A stretch of 64,000 bases of DNA from Paenibacillus sp. CC-CFT747 (lineage in GTDB: Bacteria; Bacillota; Bacilli; Paenibacillales; NBRC-103111). Position 1 is the first letter of the stretch; every line of letters starts with the position of its first letter. The translations under genes and the position numbers were made by a program. The stretch is from positions 3,402,001 through 3,466,000 of the forward strand of contig CP106741.1 in assembly GCA_030323305.1 (NCBI GenBank), read 5' to 3'. Under the pieces are notes generated by a model. It made no database searches and had not been told where the DNA came from. It worked only from the letters and a program-made list of their open reading frames with translations. Below are positions 8,353-16,987 of this stretch, piece after piece.

Positions 8353-8918
8353 ATGGAAGGGTTGGTCATTTACCGCAGCCTGGAAGGCGAGATCCCGGCG
8401 GAGGTACTGGAGCGGTGGAAGCAGGCGGCCCGGACCCTTGGCCTGCAGGTGGAAGAGAAGCCGGGGCGTAAAATTACGATGATCCGCCTTGATCAGGAGG
8501 ACAACAACCTGTGCTTTTATTTGTTTCGCAAGGGAAATCGTTATCAATTCCGGGCGGATTACTTAAGAATCGACAACGAAGATTTCATCGAGCTGGTGGA
8601 TTGGCTGATTCATGCGGCCCGGCTCAACGGAGATAAATTTACCCTGACCAAATTCGGGATTCAGCAGCTGCATTATGCGGACGGACAGCCATCGGGAGAA
8701 GGGGTATACGGACCGCTTAAGGATACGGATGAATTTACGCTGCGGCTCCTAAAGGAAACGCTGGCGGGAGCCATCAACCTGGCGATCGACCTTTACCGGG
8801 AAGCCCGGCTGAAGGGGAGACCCGGCAGGAGGAGAAGGCGAAACGCCGGCTGCTGGCGCTGGCGGAGGAGCTGGGCCGGCTCGAACGGCTGCTCCAGAGC
8901 CGGACCTACGGCGCTTGA
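8353..8918 (+). CDS. Conserved-looking hypothetical protein, frameshifted near its end
   Basis: Not recognised. About 188 residues after repair, starting MEGLVIYRSLEGEIPAEV behind an AGGGAGGAGGGGG ribosome binding site. It appears to be a soluble alpha/beta protein: strands ITMIRLD and NLCFYLFRK, an acidic segment DNEDFIELVDWLIHAARL, and a C-terminal helix. From about 8817 the uncorrected frame becomes an Arg-rich run (RPGRRRRRN). Adding one G to the GGGG run at 8816-8819 instead yields a regular amphipathic helix (EEKAKRRLLALAEELGRLE) ending at 8918. The second reading is far more protein-like, so the break is probably an error. Confidence 0.6.
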
Positions 8919-9008
8919 GACGCAGGCACGGGGTGTTTGAGGCTTCCCGAAACGGGGTATTATGGTTTAGGGAAACCTACAACCAGACATATCAAGGAGG
9001 GAAACACC

Positions 9009-9143
9009 ATGGCCGTAAGCAAGAAAACAATCCTGTCGACCGTCGCCCTGGGAGCCGCCTACCTGCTTAGGAACAAGGAAACCCGGGATAAGCTGATGAG
9101 TCAGCTGCAGAACATGACCAATCGGACGAAGTCTAAAGCGTAA
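9009..9143 (+). CDS. Small hypothetical protein, YtxH-like
   Basis: 44 residues: a single short hydrophobic helix (ILSTVALGAAYLLR) followed by a basic amphipathic tail (KETRDKLMSQLQNMTNRTKSKA). It has an excellent RBS (AAGGAGGGAAACACC-ATG), so it is very likely translated. The shape recalls the N-terminal part of YtxH-like general stress membrane proteins, but it is too short to assign. It stands alone, with a terminator 34 bases downstream. Confidence 0.6.
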   Translation: MAVSKKTILSTVALGAAYLLRNKETRDKLMSQLQNMTNRTKSKA

Positions 9144-9177
9144 GATAATCCTAAACACAAAAGATGACGCTTAACTT

Positions 9178-9227
9178 AAAAGCACCTCCTGACCAACGGG
9201 AAATCCCGCGGACAGGAGGTGCTTTTG
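9178..9227. terminator. Strong bidirectional terminator
   Basis: Arms AAAGCACCTCCTG (9178-9190) and CAGGAGGTGCTTT (9213-9225) with T/A tracts on both sides and an internal CGGG/CCCG hairpin. It lies between the small protein gene and the converging aminotransferase gene. Confidence 0.85.
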
Positions 9228-9282
9228 TGATTTCAAGGGTAGGGCTAAGTGTCTTAGCCGTACCATACTCACGGATAAGGCA

Positions 9283-10584
9283 TTACGGCCGTTTCTGCAG
9301 ATCCTGAACTCCCTGATAGATAAGGTCGAACAGCTCTTCGATGCCGTTCTCTTCGATGCAGGAGAACGCTACACGCAGATCCGTCTCTCCGAGAGCGATG
9401 GTTCCGACGCCATACTCGTTAAGGAGATGCTGGCGCAGTTCTTCGGCATGTACCGTCTTCAGCTTCAGGCACATGAAATAGCCGGAATTAAACGGGTAGT
9501 ACTCCCAGGCGCCGTCGTATTTTCCGCTGTCGAGCACGTCCTTGACCTTGTTCGCACGCCCTTTCATGATCGCGAACTTCTCTTCCTTCTGGGCGTGGAA
9601 GTCCGGCGAGGTGAGGGCATGCAGCACGAACGTCTGGGAAGGGTGCGGTCCGCTCGAGATGGTGGCGCGGATAATGCCGAGCGTCTTCTGCTCAAGAGCG
9701 GACAGAACGCCGGCCCCGTTGCCGCCGTACGTGATGAAGCCTACGCGGAAGCCCCAGACATATTCTTCCTTCGTCGCCCCGTCCACCTTGATGGGGAGCA
9801 GGCGGGGGTGCAGGTCGATCAGCTGCCCGAACAGCGACTCGTGAAGAGAGTTCTCGAAGAACAGCCCGAAGTAGGCGTCATCGGTGACCACCACGAGGTT
9901 GATCCCCGCTTCGGCTCCATCCTTAAGGGCGGCCACGATCTCGCGTCCTTCCGCCGCTCCGGGGGTATAGCCGGTCGGATTGTTCGGGAAGTTTAGCACC
10001 ACGATGGCCTTACCCGCGTCCTTCTGGTCGAGGATCGCCTGGCGGAGTCCGTCAGCATTGAAGGTTCCCGCTTCATTATATAAAGGATAGTTCACGATTT
10101 CGGCTTCGCGGCGAATGCCGAAGGTCAGCTCGTAATTCTCCCAGTTTTTGTCCGGAATGATGACCTTGTCGCCTTTCTCTGCGAACAGGTCGGCCACGAT
10201 GCTGAGCCCGTGGGTGAGTGCATTGGTTACGATCGGCTGGCTGAAAGCACGGCCTTCCATGGAGGGATTCTCCTGGAGCATCTTCTCCCGCCAAGCGGCG
10301 CGAAGCTCCGGCTTGCCTTCGGGCGGCGCGTAGGGGTACAGATCCACCGGCTTGTAAGCCGAAAGGGTTTCCTGGATGACGTTTAGATGCATCGGCTTGC
10401 CGTTCTCCAGAGCGGTCCCGATGGTGGCATTGTACTTCTTGGCTTTCGATTTCGCTTCGGCGGACTGGCTCAGGATGCCGACCTTGGGAAAATAGATTTC
10501 TTTGCCCAGCTTAGACAGCATGGAGTAGACATGGGGATTGCCTTGTTCGATCGTTTCATTCAGGGATTGCGCCAGTGGATTCAT
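9283..10584 (-). CDS. PLP-dependent aminotransferase, class I/II
   Basis: 433-residue fold-type I aminotransferase. Visible features: ITNALTHGLSIVADLFAE-type cofactor region near 120, VLNFPNNPTGYTPGAAEGRE (substrate/PLP Asn, about 195-215), VVVTDDAYFGLFFE (PLP-pyridine Asp, about 235) and a Lys-containing KVDGATKEEYVWGFRVGF block near 275, followed by a carboxylate-binding Arg region (ETDLRVAFSCIEE). Start placed at the ATG at 10584; an in-frame ATG at 10593 is possible, and the frame is open further upstream but without RBS. The substrate is unknown; aromatic or branched-chain amino acids are likely. A promoter with an operator-like palindrome lies 80-115 bases upstream. Confidence 0.85.
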   Translation of the reverse strand: MNPLAQSLNETIEQGNPHVYSMLSKLGKEIYFPKVGILSQSAEAKSKAKKYNATIGTALENGKPMHLNVIQETLSAYKPVDLYPYAPPEGKPELRAAWREKMLQENPSMEGRAFSQPIVTNALTHGLSIVADLFAEKGDKVIIPDKNWENYELTFGIRREAEIVNYPLYNEAGTFNADGLRQAILDQKDAGKAIVVLNFPNNPTGYTPGAAEGREIVAALKDGAEAGINLVVVTDDAYFGLFFENSLHESLFGQLIDLHPRLLPIKVDGATKEEYVWGFRVGFITYGGNGAGVLSALEQKTLGIIRATISSGPHPSQTFVLHALTSPDFHAQKEEKFAIMKGRANKVKDVLDSGKYDGAWEYYPFNSGYFMCLKLKTVHAEELRQHLLNEYGVGTIALGETDLRVAFSCIEENGIEELFDLIYQGVQDLQKRP

Positions 10585-10664
10585 GACTTCCATCCTTCCA
10601 ATCAATCGTTTATCGGGCGCATCCGGCCATGTGGCAAGGACACCGGAGGGCCGTGTGACATTAG

Positions 10665-10698
10665 GTGATATTATATCACTTCTGCGGTAACGCGTCAC
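10665..10698 (-). promoter_or_regulatory. Sigma-A promoter with palindromic operator over the -10 box
   Basis: On the minus strand, GTGACG (10698-10693) is separated by 17 bases from a perfect TATAAT (10675-10670). The -10 box lies inside the perfect inverted repeat GTGATA-TAA-TATCAC (10665-10679). A repressor bound there would block initiation. Expected start is about 80 bases upstream of the aminotransferase ATG. Confidence 0.65.
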
Positions 10699-10733
10699 TA
10701 TTCGGGGGCAGCCGGTGTCCGTTAGGCTGTGGG

Positions 10734-11362
10734 TTACTCGAGGACCCCTCCGCGATGGGCGGGGCAGTATTTTCTCATCAAAGCGGCGGTTTCCGAATCA
10801 AGCTCCTGCCCGCGGTTCTCCAAGGCGCCGGCCACGTGCTCGCGAACGGGCTCTTTCAGATTCTGGCCGAATTTGAATTTGGCGCTGATCTCTTCCACGT
10901 CCAGCCTGACCACGGCCACCCCTTCAGGGCGGCCCGGTAATCCTTATCCTCCGTCGTGATGGGGTCGTATCCCCCTTCGGGCTGGAGCTTGACCATGAAG
11001 GCGGACAGGGCGCGGGCTTTCTCTTCCAAATCCTCTACAGGAGCAGCCACTCCCCGAAGCTGAACGGATTTGAAATAGGAGGTGGCGGGACAGGCCAGCC
11101 GGGAATCCGAGAAATAGGAAGGGATCAGGGCATATTCCTTGGCCACCTGGAAGGTGCAGCGGCCGGACGCTTTAAGGTCGTCCATCTTCTTACCCGCCCG
11201 GCTTCCGTGGAAATAAAGCTTCTCCTCCAGGTATACATAATTGAGCGGGGTAATGGACGGCCATCCGTCCCTTCCTTCCATCGCGAGGAAGCCGAAGGAC
11301 ATCTCTCCCAGAAAGTCCTCGATTTCCTGAAGCTCGGTTACGGCGAATTCGTTTCTTCTCAT
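10734..11362 (-). CDS. Pyridoxamine 5'-phosphate oxidase-family flavin protein, frameshifted
   Basis: About 209 residues after repair. It has a split-barrel FMN-binding fold of the PNPOx/general-stress type: an N-terminal helix (AVTELQEIEDFLGEM), then GFLAMEGRDGWPSITPLNYVY and EEKLYFHGSRAGKKMDDLKA, the usual FMN-phosphate loop. The C-terminal part (KGVAVVRLDVEEISAKFKFG to the stop at 10734) is in another frame. The two join if one G is added to the GGGG run on the coding strand (10919-10922), restoring the KFKFGQN motif typical of this family. Divergent from a MocR regulator 107 bases away, which suggests a shared role in vitamin B6 metabolism or B6-sensing. Confidence 0.78.
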
Positions 11363-11469
11363 GACAATCTCCTCTCCAAACGTTTTCTATCTAAAATACC
11401 GGAAGAACTGGTATGATAAAAGAACCAATTCCGTCATTTCCGGATAGACCACTTGAGGGAGGGAGGGCT

Positions 11470-12953
11470 ATGGATTTTCAAATCGCTTATCAAAGCATGA
11501 GAAGACGGCACCGCACGAAGTCGCTTGCGCTCTATCACGCGCTGAAGGAGGCGATGACGTCGGGAACGCTCGGTAAAGGGACGCGGCTGCCCTCCAGCCG
11601 GGAGCTGGCGGAACTCTACGGCTTGTCCCGGGGCACCGTGAACGAGGTGTACGATATGCTTTCGGCCGAAGGCTATGTCGAGGCGGTGCGGGGGAGCGGG
11701 ACCTTTGCCGCTTACGAAAGGCCAAGCCCGGCGCAGGCCGAGGAGAGGAGGGAGGGGATCCGGCTGTCCGCCTGGGGGAAGAGGGCGGCGGCCCAGCCGG
11801 ACCGGCGGGTCCCGGACGGGAATCCCATCCGGATCTCGCTCATGCCGGGCCTGCCGGACCTGACCCTGTTTCCCTATGCGGAATGGAACCGGGCCCTCCA
11901 TGCCCAGGTGCGGGAGCGCGGAGACTCCGGGGAAGGCGGCCCGGAGGGGTTCCACCCGCTGCGGGAAATGGTGGCCCGCCACCTGCGGCGCGCCCGCGGG
12001 ATGACCGTCGAGGCCGCCGACGTGGTCATCGTCAACGGCTCGATGCAGGCCATCGCGCTGCTCACCCAGCTGCTCGTGGACGAAGGCGACCCGGTGGTCG
12101 TCGAGAATCCCGGCTACGGCGGGATTCATGCGGCCGTCCGGACCGCCGGGGGCCGGCTGCTGGCTGCGCCGGTGGACGACCGCGGCCTCCGCGTGGAGGA
12201 CTGGGACGCGCGCCTGCTCTTCGTCACGCCGGGCCGCCACTTCCCGACCGGCGCCGTCCTGCCGCTGGCGCGCCGCCAGCAGCTGCTCGAATGGGCCGGC
12301 CGGCGGAAGGCGGTCATCGTCGAGGACGACTATGACAGCGAATTCCGCCACAGGGGCCGGCCGATCGAGCCGCTGAAGCTGCTCGACCGCGAAGGGCGGG
12401 TCGTCTTCATCGGCACGTTCTCGAAGACGATGCTGCCCGGCCTGCGCATCGGCTACGCGGTGCTGCCGCCCGGGCTGAAGGAGGCCTTCGTCCGCGCGAA
12501 GCAGCTGTACGAGCCGTATCCTTCGGGGTTCCTGGAGCAGCGGGCGCTGGCGGCCTTTCTGCAGGGTGGCCACTACGAGCGGCACCTGCGCCGGATGAAG
12601 CGTGTGTACAGCCGGCGGTTCGCGCTGCTAGAGGAGGAGCTGCGGAACCGGCTCGGCTCGTGGTTCGATTTGGTGCCCTCCGACTCGGGGCTCCATCTGT
12701 TTGCGTGGTGGAAAGGAAGCGCCGAGGAGTTCGAGGCGTTCCGCCGGGCCTGCGCGGAGGAGGGCATCCGGTGGAGCGGAACCGAGGGGGCTTTCTCGAA
12801 GGGTACCGGCCTTCGGCCATCTTCGGGTTCTCGCATCTTAGCGAAGCCGAACTGGCCGAGGCCGCCGAAATCATGGCGCGGACAGGAAACGCCGTACTCC
12901 TTCGAAGACCGTCCGGTAGTACCGGTCCGAGTGGGGCACCAGGTCATTCCTGA
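11470..12953 (+). CDS. MocR/PdxR-type GntR regulator with aminotransferase domain, frameshifted
   Basis: About 494 residues after repair. The N-terminus is a GntR winged helix (LPSSRELAELYGLSRGTVNE, about 40-60). The remainder is a class I aminotransferase-like domain that binds PLP: VVVENPGYGGIHAAV, VEDDYDSEFRHRG (PLP Asp) and IGTFSKTMLPGLRIGYAVLP with the PLP Lys at about 320. MocR proteins of this build sense PLP and control vitamin B6 or GABA genes. The frame breaks near 12795-12803. Adding one base gives the normal ending EGYRPSAIFGFSHLSEAEL and a stop at 12953, overlapping the converging Nudix gene by 83 bases. The likely target is the divergent flavin oxidase gene. Confidence 0.85.
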
Positions 12954-13512
12954 CGAGCTCACACGAGAAGGGCTGGAGATCCCCGTCCGTTCCTAGTTCC
13001 ACCCCTCGGGCCGTCAGCTTCTCCCGCGTTCCCTCCCACAGCTCCGTAAGCTCCCGGAGCTTCACCCGGACGAGTCCGGTCACTTCCTCGGGCTGCAGCC
13101 GGTACGCCTCCAGCGGCTGATCGCAGGCGTACAGGAAGACATGGCAAAATTCCCGGTCCGTGAGCCCGGGACGGATGAAGCTTTCCTCCGCCAGGCAGCC
13201 AAGCGGGGTAAGATTACCGAAGACTGCGGCGAGCCCAAGCTCTTCCTCGAGCTCCCGGATTCCGTCGCTGACGTCTTCTCCCGCCTCGAGATGGCCGGCG
13301 GCCGTGATGTCGAACAGGCCCGGGTAGGTGTCCTTGCCGGGGTGTCTCCGCTGAAGCAGCAGAGAGGGCTCCTCTTGCTCCCCGTCTTCCCTGGTTAGGA
13401 TCCAGCATTGAAAGGTTTGGTGCCAGTGCCCCTCGCGGTGAACTTCCTCCCGCGGGGCTTTTCCTATGGGGCGCCGGGCTTCGTCATAAATATCGAACCA
13501 TTCGGCCGACAT
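12871..13512 (-). CDS. Nudix hydrolase, IPP-isomerase-like subfamily
   Basis: 213 residues. The Nudix box is complete at about residues 73-95: G-HLEAG-E-DVSDGIR-E-L-EE-ELG-L, matching Gx5Ex7REUxEExGU with the metal-binding glutamates. The N-terminus (EWFDIYDEARRPIGKAPREE then HREGHWHQTFQCWIL) is typical of the YfcD/IPP-isomerase-like Nudix group, which hydrolyse nucleoside diphosphate derivatives of unknown identity. Start chosen at 13512 behind GAGGAGGAG; the frame is open further upstream without support. It follows the histidine kinase gene by 35 bases on the same strand and may be co-transcribed with it. Confidence 0.85.
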   Translation of the reverse strand: MSAEWFDIYDEARRPIGKAPREEVHREGHWHQTFQCWILTREDGEQEEPSLLLQRRHPGKDTYPGLFDITAAGHLEAGEDVSDGIRELEEELGLAAVFGNLTPLGCLAEESFIRPGLTDREFCHVFLYACDQPLEAYRLQPEEVTGLVRVKLRELTELWEGTREKLTARGVELGTDGDLQPFSCELVRNDLVPHSDRYYRTVFEGVRRFLSAP

Positions 13513-13547
13513 GCAGAATCTCCTCCTCTTCTTCCTTCCTTCGGCTT

Positions 13548-14803
13548 TTACGGCTCCGCACGCTTCGATCGGGGGAACAGGACCTCCACCCGGGTTCCGT
13601 GGTCCGGCCGGGAATCCAGCTGAATACTCCCGCCATGCTCCTCCACAATCCATTTGGCAATGGACAAGCCCAGTCCCGTCCCTCCTTCGGCCCGCGTACG
13701 GGCTTTGTCTCCCCGGTAAAAGCGTTCAAACACATGAGGGAGGTCTTCCTCCGAAATCCCGCTGCCGTTATCGGTGACGCGGATATAGACGGCATGGCCC
13801 CGGTACCCGCCGGCTACTTCGATTCTCCCGGAGGGCGGGGTGTATTTCAGCGCATTATCGAGCAGGATGGCCATGAGCTGCCGGATGCGCGCTTCCTCTC
13901 CCCATAGAGACAGGGGAATCTCGACGGCGGTTGTTATCTCGATGTCCTTGATGCCGGCCAGCAGCCGGAACGCCTCCGTCACCTCCCCAGCAGGGACGCG
14001 AGATCAAGCGCCGACGGATGAATCTGAAGCTGATTGGAATCGGAGCGGGCCAAGGTCAGCAGGTCGTCCAGAAGCTTACCCATCCTCTTGCTTTCCTGCA
14101 GCACCAGGGCGATCCGCGGGCTCTCCTCCTCGATGGAGCGGTCGGGATGCCGCAGCAGCATTTCGGTTTGGGCATGGATAACGGCCGTTGGGGTTCTCAG
14201 CTCATGGGAGGCATCCGCCACGAAGCGCTGCTGCTTCTCCCAGGAAAGCCGGATGGGGACGAGCGCGCGGCCCGCAAGGAACAGGCCGGCGAGAACGGAA
14301 ACAACCACTCCGGCGGTAATGCCGGCCGCAATATCCCACAGGAGTGCACGGAGAGTGTTATGCACATCCTCCAGATTCCGGACAAGGCTGACGGACGTGA
14401 TCGAGCTCGTGCCCGGATGGGACGCTTCGAACACGAGCAGCCGGTACTCTTTGCCGTCAACGGCCAGGGTGGAAGGGGTATCCTTATCGGACTGCCGAAA
14501 GGATGCGGTTTTCTCCGCCGGGAAGGAAAGCTTGGGCTGCTGCCCGATTAGCTCTCCCTTGGCATTCCAGAATAAGTAAACCGTGTTCTCGTCCTGTCCC
14601 GGATCGAGATGATCGCCCCTCAGGAATTCGGACGGATTGCGCAGCGATTCCAGTCTCTCCTTCGCCTTGCCGAGAATCTCGTCGGTTTCGTGGAACAGCC
14701 GGTAACGCATGTGAACGTACAGCCACGAGCTGAAGACCGTGAGGATTAGAAGGAAAACGGCGGCGTTCAGAAGAACCAGCCGGCGCCGGGTCCTAGCAAA
14801 CAT
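13548..14803 (-). CDS. Two-component sensor histidine kinase, frameshifted
   Basis: About 418 residues after repair. Two membrane segments (VLLNAAVFLLILTVFSSWLY near 10-30 and AAGITAGVVVSVLAGLFLAG near 175-195) flank a 140-residue extracytoplasmic domain, followed by HAMP-like linker, HisKA with FVADASHELRTPTAV (phospho-His), and HATPase boxes LLDNALKYT (N), DNGSGI (G1) and GTGLGLSIAKW (G2). A stop occurs near 13979, but adding one G to the GGGG run (13985-13988 on the + strand as C) joins both parts. The start overlaps the response-regulator stop by 11 bases, so the pair is translationally coupled. Likely target: the divergent FMN/ApbE/RnfD operon. Confidence 0.88.
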
Positions 14804-15478
14804 GGGAGTCTCCCCGGAACCGGTAACCTATGCCCCGTACCGTCTGGAGGAGGGAGCCGGCGTCATGGGCCGAAAGCTTCTTGCGAAGATGGTGCACGTA
14901 CACATCAACCGCCGAAGTGGCGGCACCCGACTCGAAGCCCCATACCCGGTCGAAAATCTGCTCCCGGGTGAGAATCTGGTCCTTGTGGCACAGAAAGAAC
15001 TCCAGCAGGTTGTATTCGGTTGCCGTCAAATGCAGCGGCGTTTCTCCCTGGAACGCATCCCGTGCCGCCGGAACGAGCCGGATGGGGCCCCCGTCAGCTC
15101 TCCCTGCGGACCGAGAGCGCCGCGCCCCCTCAGCACCGCCCGGACCCGGGCCATCAGCTCGGCCACGGCGAACGGCTTCGTTACGTAATCGTCCGCCCCG
15201 GCATCCAGGCCCGCCACCCGGTCTTCCACCGAATCCTTGGCCGTCAGCAGGATGATGGGAACCCGGACTCCCCGTTCGCGCAGCTGCTTTACGATCTCCA
15301 CGCCGCTCATGCCGGGCAGCATGACGTCGAGCACGAGAAGATCGTGGATAGCAGGCTCCGCCAAGTAATAGCCGTCGTCGCCTGTTGACGCGGTGTCGGT
15401 CTGGAAGCCCTCGCTTTCCAACAGGTCTCGGATCACTCGAAGCAGGGAGGGATCGTCCTCCACCACCAGTACACGCAT
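14793..15478 (-). CDS. OmpR-family response regulator, frameshifted
   Basis: About 228 residues after repair. Receiver domain: VEDD (residues 6-9, acidic pocket), LVLDVMLPGMSG with the phospho-Asp at about 53, LLTAKD and the conserved Lys in DDYVTKPF. The winged-helix output domain carries TATEYNLLEFFLCHKDQILT and ending VRGIGYRF, typical of PhoB/OmpR proteins. The frame breaks near 15084-15092 within GGGGCCCCC, and one extra C on the coding strand joins both domains. Start at the ATG at 15478, behind AAAGGCGG. Paired with the downstream kinase and divergent from the flavin operon, whose promoter region carries OmpR-type direct repeats. Confidence 0.88.
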
Positions 15479-15532
15479 GCCGGTTACCGCCTTTCTCCTC
15501 AATATTCTGTTCATTGTAGCAGATCCTTTGGT

Positions 15533-15565
15533 TTTAAGAAAATTTAAAGAATGCTCTCTTATAAT
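15533..15565 (+). promoter_or_regulatory. Activator-type promoter with OmpR-like direct repeats
   Basis: A perfect TATAAT at 15560-15565 has no -35 consensus (AGAAAA at the right place). Instead two direct repeats, TTTAAG (15533) and TTTAAAG (15543), 10 bases apart, cover the -35 region. This is the spacing used by OmpR-family regulators, and the adjacent divergent gene encodes one. Confidence 0.5.
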
Positions 15566-15610
15566 GAAGCTTATCGGGGGTTATAAGACAGATAGCAGGA
15601 GGGAAAACCA

Positions 15611-16086
15611 ATGGCGAAAATGAACAAAAAATGGGTGGTTCTGTGTTCCGCGGCTCTGGCAGCCGTCTATACGGCCGGCTATGCCGCGACGGAAACGGAG
15701 GCTTCCTGCAGCAGCCGGCGGCCCAGCAGATTCAGCCGTCCCCGCAGGCGCAAGGAAGCCCGTCGACGGGGAGCGGATCCACGGCTGGCAAGAGCACCAA
15801 GGCAGGGACCATCCGTAATACCTACAAGGACGGAACCTTTACCGGGATGGGGAGCAACCGAAGAGGCTCCATTCAGGTGGCGGTGACCATAAAGAACGAC
15901 AAAATCACCGACGTCGAGATCAGCCGGTTCGCCATGCATTACTCGGAAAGCGATGTGGTCGGCCTGCCGGGCGAGGTTCTTCAGAAGCAAAGCGCCGGCG
16001 TAGCGAACGTATCGGGAGCGACCTACAGCACCGAAGCCTTCCGGGGCGCTGTCCAGCAAGCCCTTGACCAGGCGAGGAACGCCTGA
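15611..16086 (+). CDS. Membrane-anchored FMN-binding (RnfG/NqrC-like) protein, frameshifted
   Basis: About 158 residues after repair. An N-terminal signal anchor (KKWVVLCSAALAAVYTAG) places the protein outside the membrane. A Gln/Pro/Ser/Gly linker follows, then an FMN_bind domain with TYKDGTFTGMGSNRRGSI and the flavinylation motif SGATYST (about 135-141), where ApbE attaches FMN through a phosphoester to Thr. The frame breaks near 15701-15705, and adding one T gives a continuous protein. RBS is AGGAGGGAAAACC. Its stop overlaps the apbE start by one base (TGATG), so the modified protein and its modifying enzyme are coupled. Predicted role: extracytoplasmic one-electron flavin carrier. Confidence 0.85.
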
Positions 16087-16987
16087 TGAAGACGAGACGA
16101 ACCAAGTGGTACATGGATACGTTCGTCGATATCCAGGCGGTACCCGGCCGCGGAGTAACCGAGGAGGAGGCGGCGGCCCGCATCGAGCGGGCGTTCGGTG
16201 CCTTCCGGAAGGTGGAGCAGGCGTGCAGCCGCTTCAGCCTGGACAGCGAGCTGATGACGGTTTGCCGCCTGGCATCGGCCGGAACGCCGGTTTCCATCAG
16301 CCCCCTGCTCTATGAGCCGCTGCAATTCGCTCTCGAGCTGGCGGAATGGACGGGAGGAAGGTTTGATCCCTCTCTTGGCGGCCGGATGGAGGGCCTGGGC
16401 TTTAACCGGCACTATCTCACCGGAGAAACGATGCGGAGCGCCGTTTCGGACTCGGCCACCTACCGGGATATTGTTTTGAACCGGGAGGACCGCTCCGTCA
16501 CCCTGCTTCAGCCGCTGGTTCTCGACCTGGGGGCGGTGGCGAAGGGGTTTGCGATCGACCTGGCTGCCCGGGAGCTTACCGGGATGCAGGGCTTCCGGAT
16601 TAATGCCGGAGGGGACCTGTATGCAGGCGGGGTGAACGAGCACGGCCGGCCATGGGAAATCGGCATTCGGCATCCCTTGAAGGAAGATAGCACGATCTGG
16701 GAGATGACGTTGTCGGATCAGGCCGTCTGCACCTCCGGAGGCTATGAGCGTCCAAGTCCGCTTCATCCCGGCACCCACCACCTGATCGATCCCCCACGGG
16801 GCGGTCGCCCGGGGATTGGGCCAGCTGCTCGGTTATCGCCCCTTATGCCATGATGGCCGATGCGCTGGCTACGGCTGTCTTCGTTATGGGGAGGGAAGGG
16901 CTGGGGCTCGTGGAGGAGGCGGAAGCCGCCGCGGTCCTCGTTACCGCGGACGGATCAATCGTACAAGCAGGAAGGGGATTATCATGA
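16086..16987 (+). CDS. apbE: FAD:protein FMN transferase (ApbE), frameshifted
   Basis: About 300 residues after repair. ApbE transfers FMN from FAD to a Thr in proteins such as the preceding one. Visible family features: MDTFVDIQ near 10, FDPSLGGRMEGLGF (about 100), VLDLGAVAKGFAIDLAA (about 145-160), RINAGGDLYAGG (about 172) and, after repair, HHLIDPPTGRSPGDW and MADALATAVFVMG, the Mg-binding end. The frame breaks at the CCCCC run 16791-16795; adding one C restores DPxTG and reads to a TGA overlapping the next ATG (ATGA, 16984-16987). There is no signal peptide, so this version probably acts in the cytoplasm or is exported with help. Very confident on family. Confidence 0.9.

Noticed and set aside
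12957..12996. Natural C-terminus of the MocR protein at 12996
   Set aside because: That end belongs to the uncorrected frame, which loses the conserved GFSHLSEAEL ending; the repaired frame stops at 12953.
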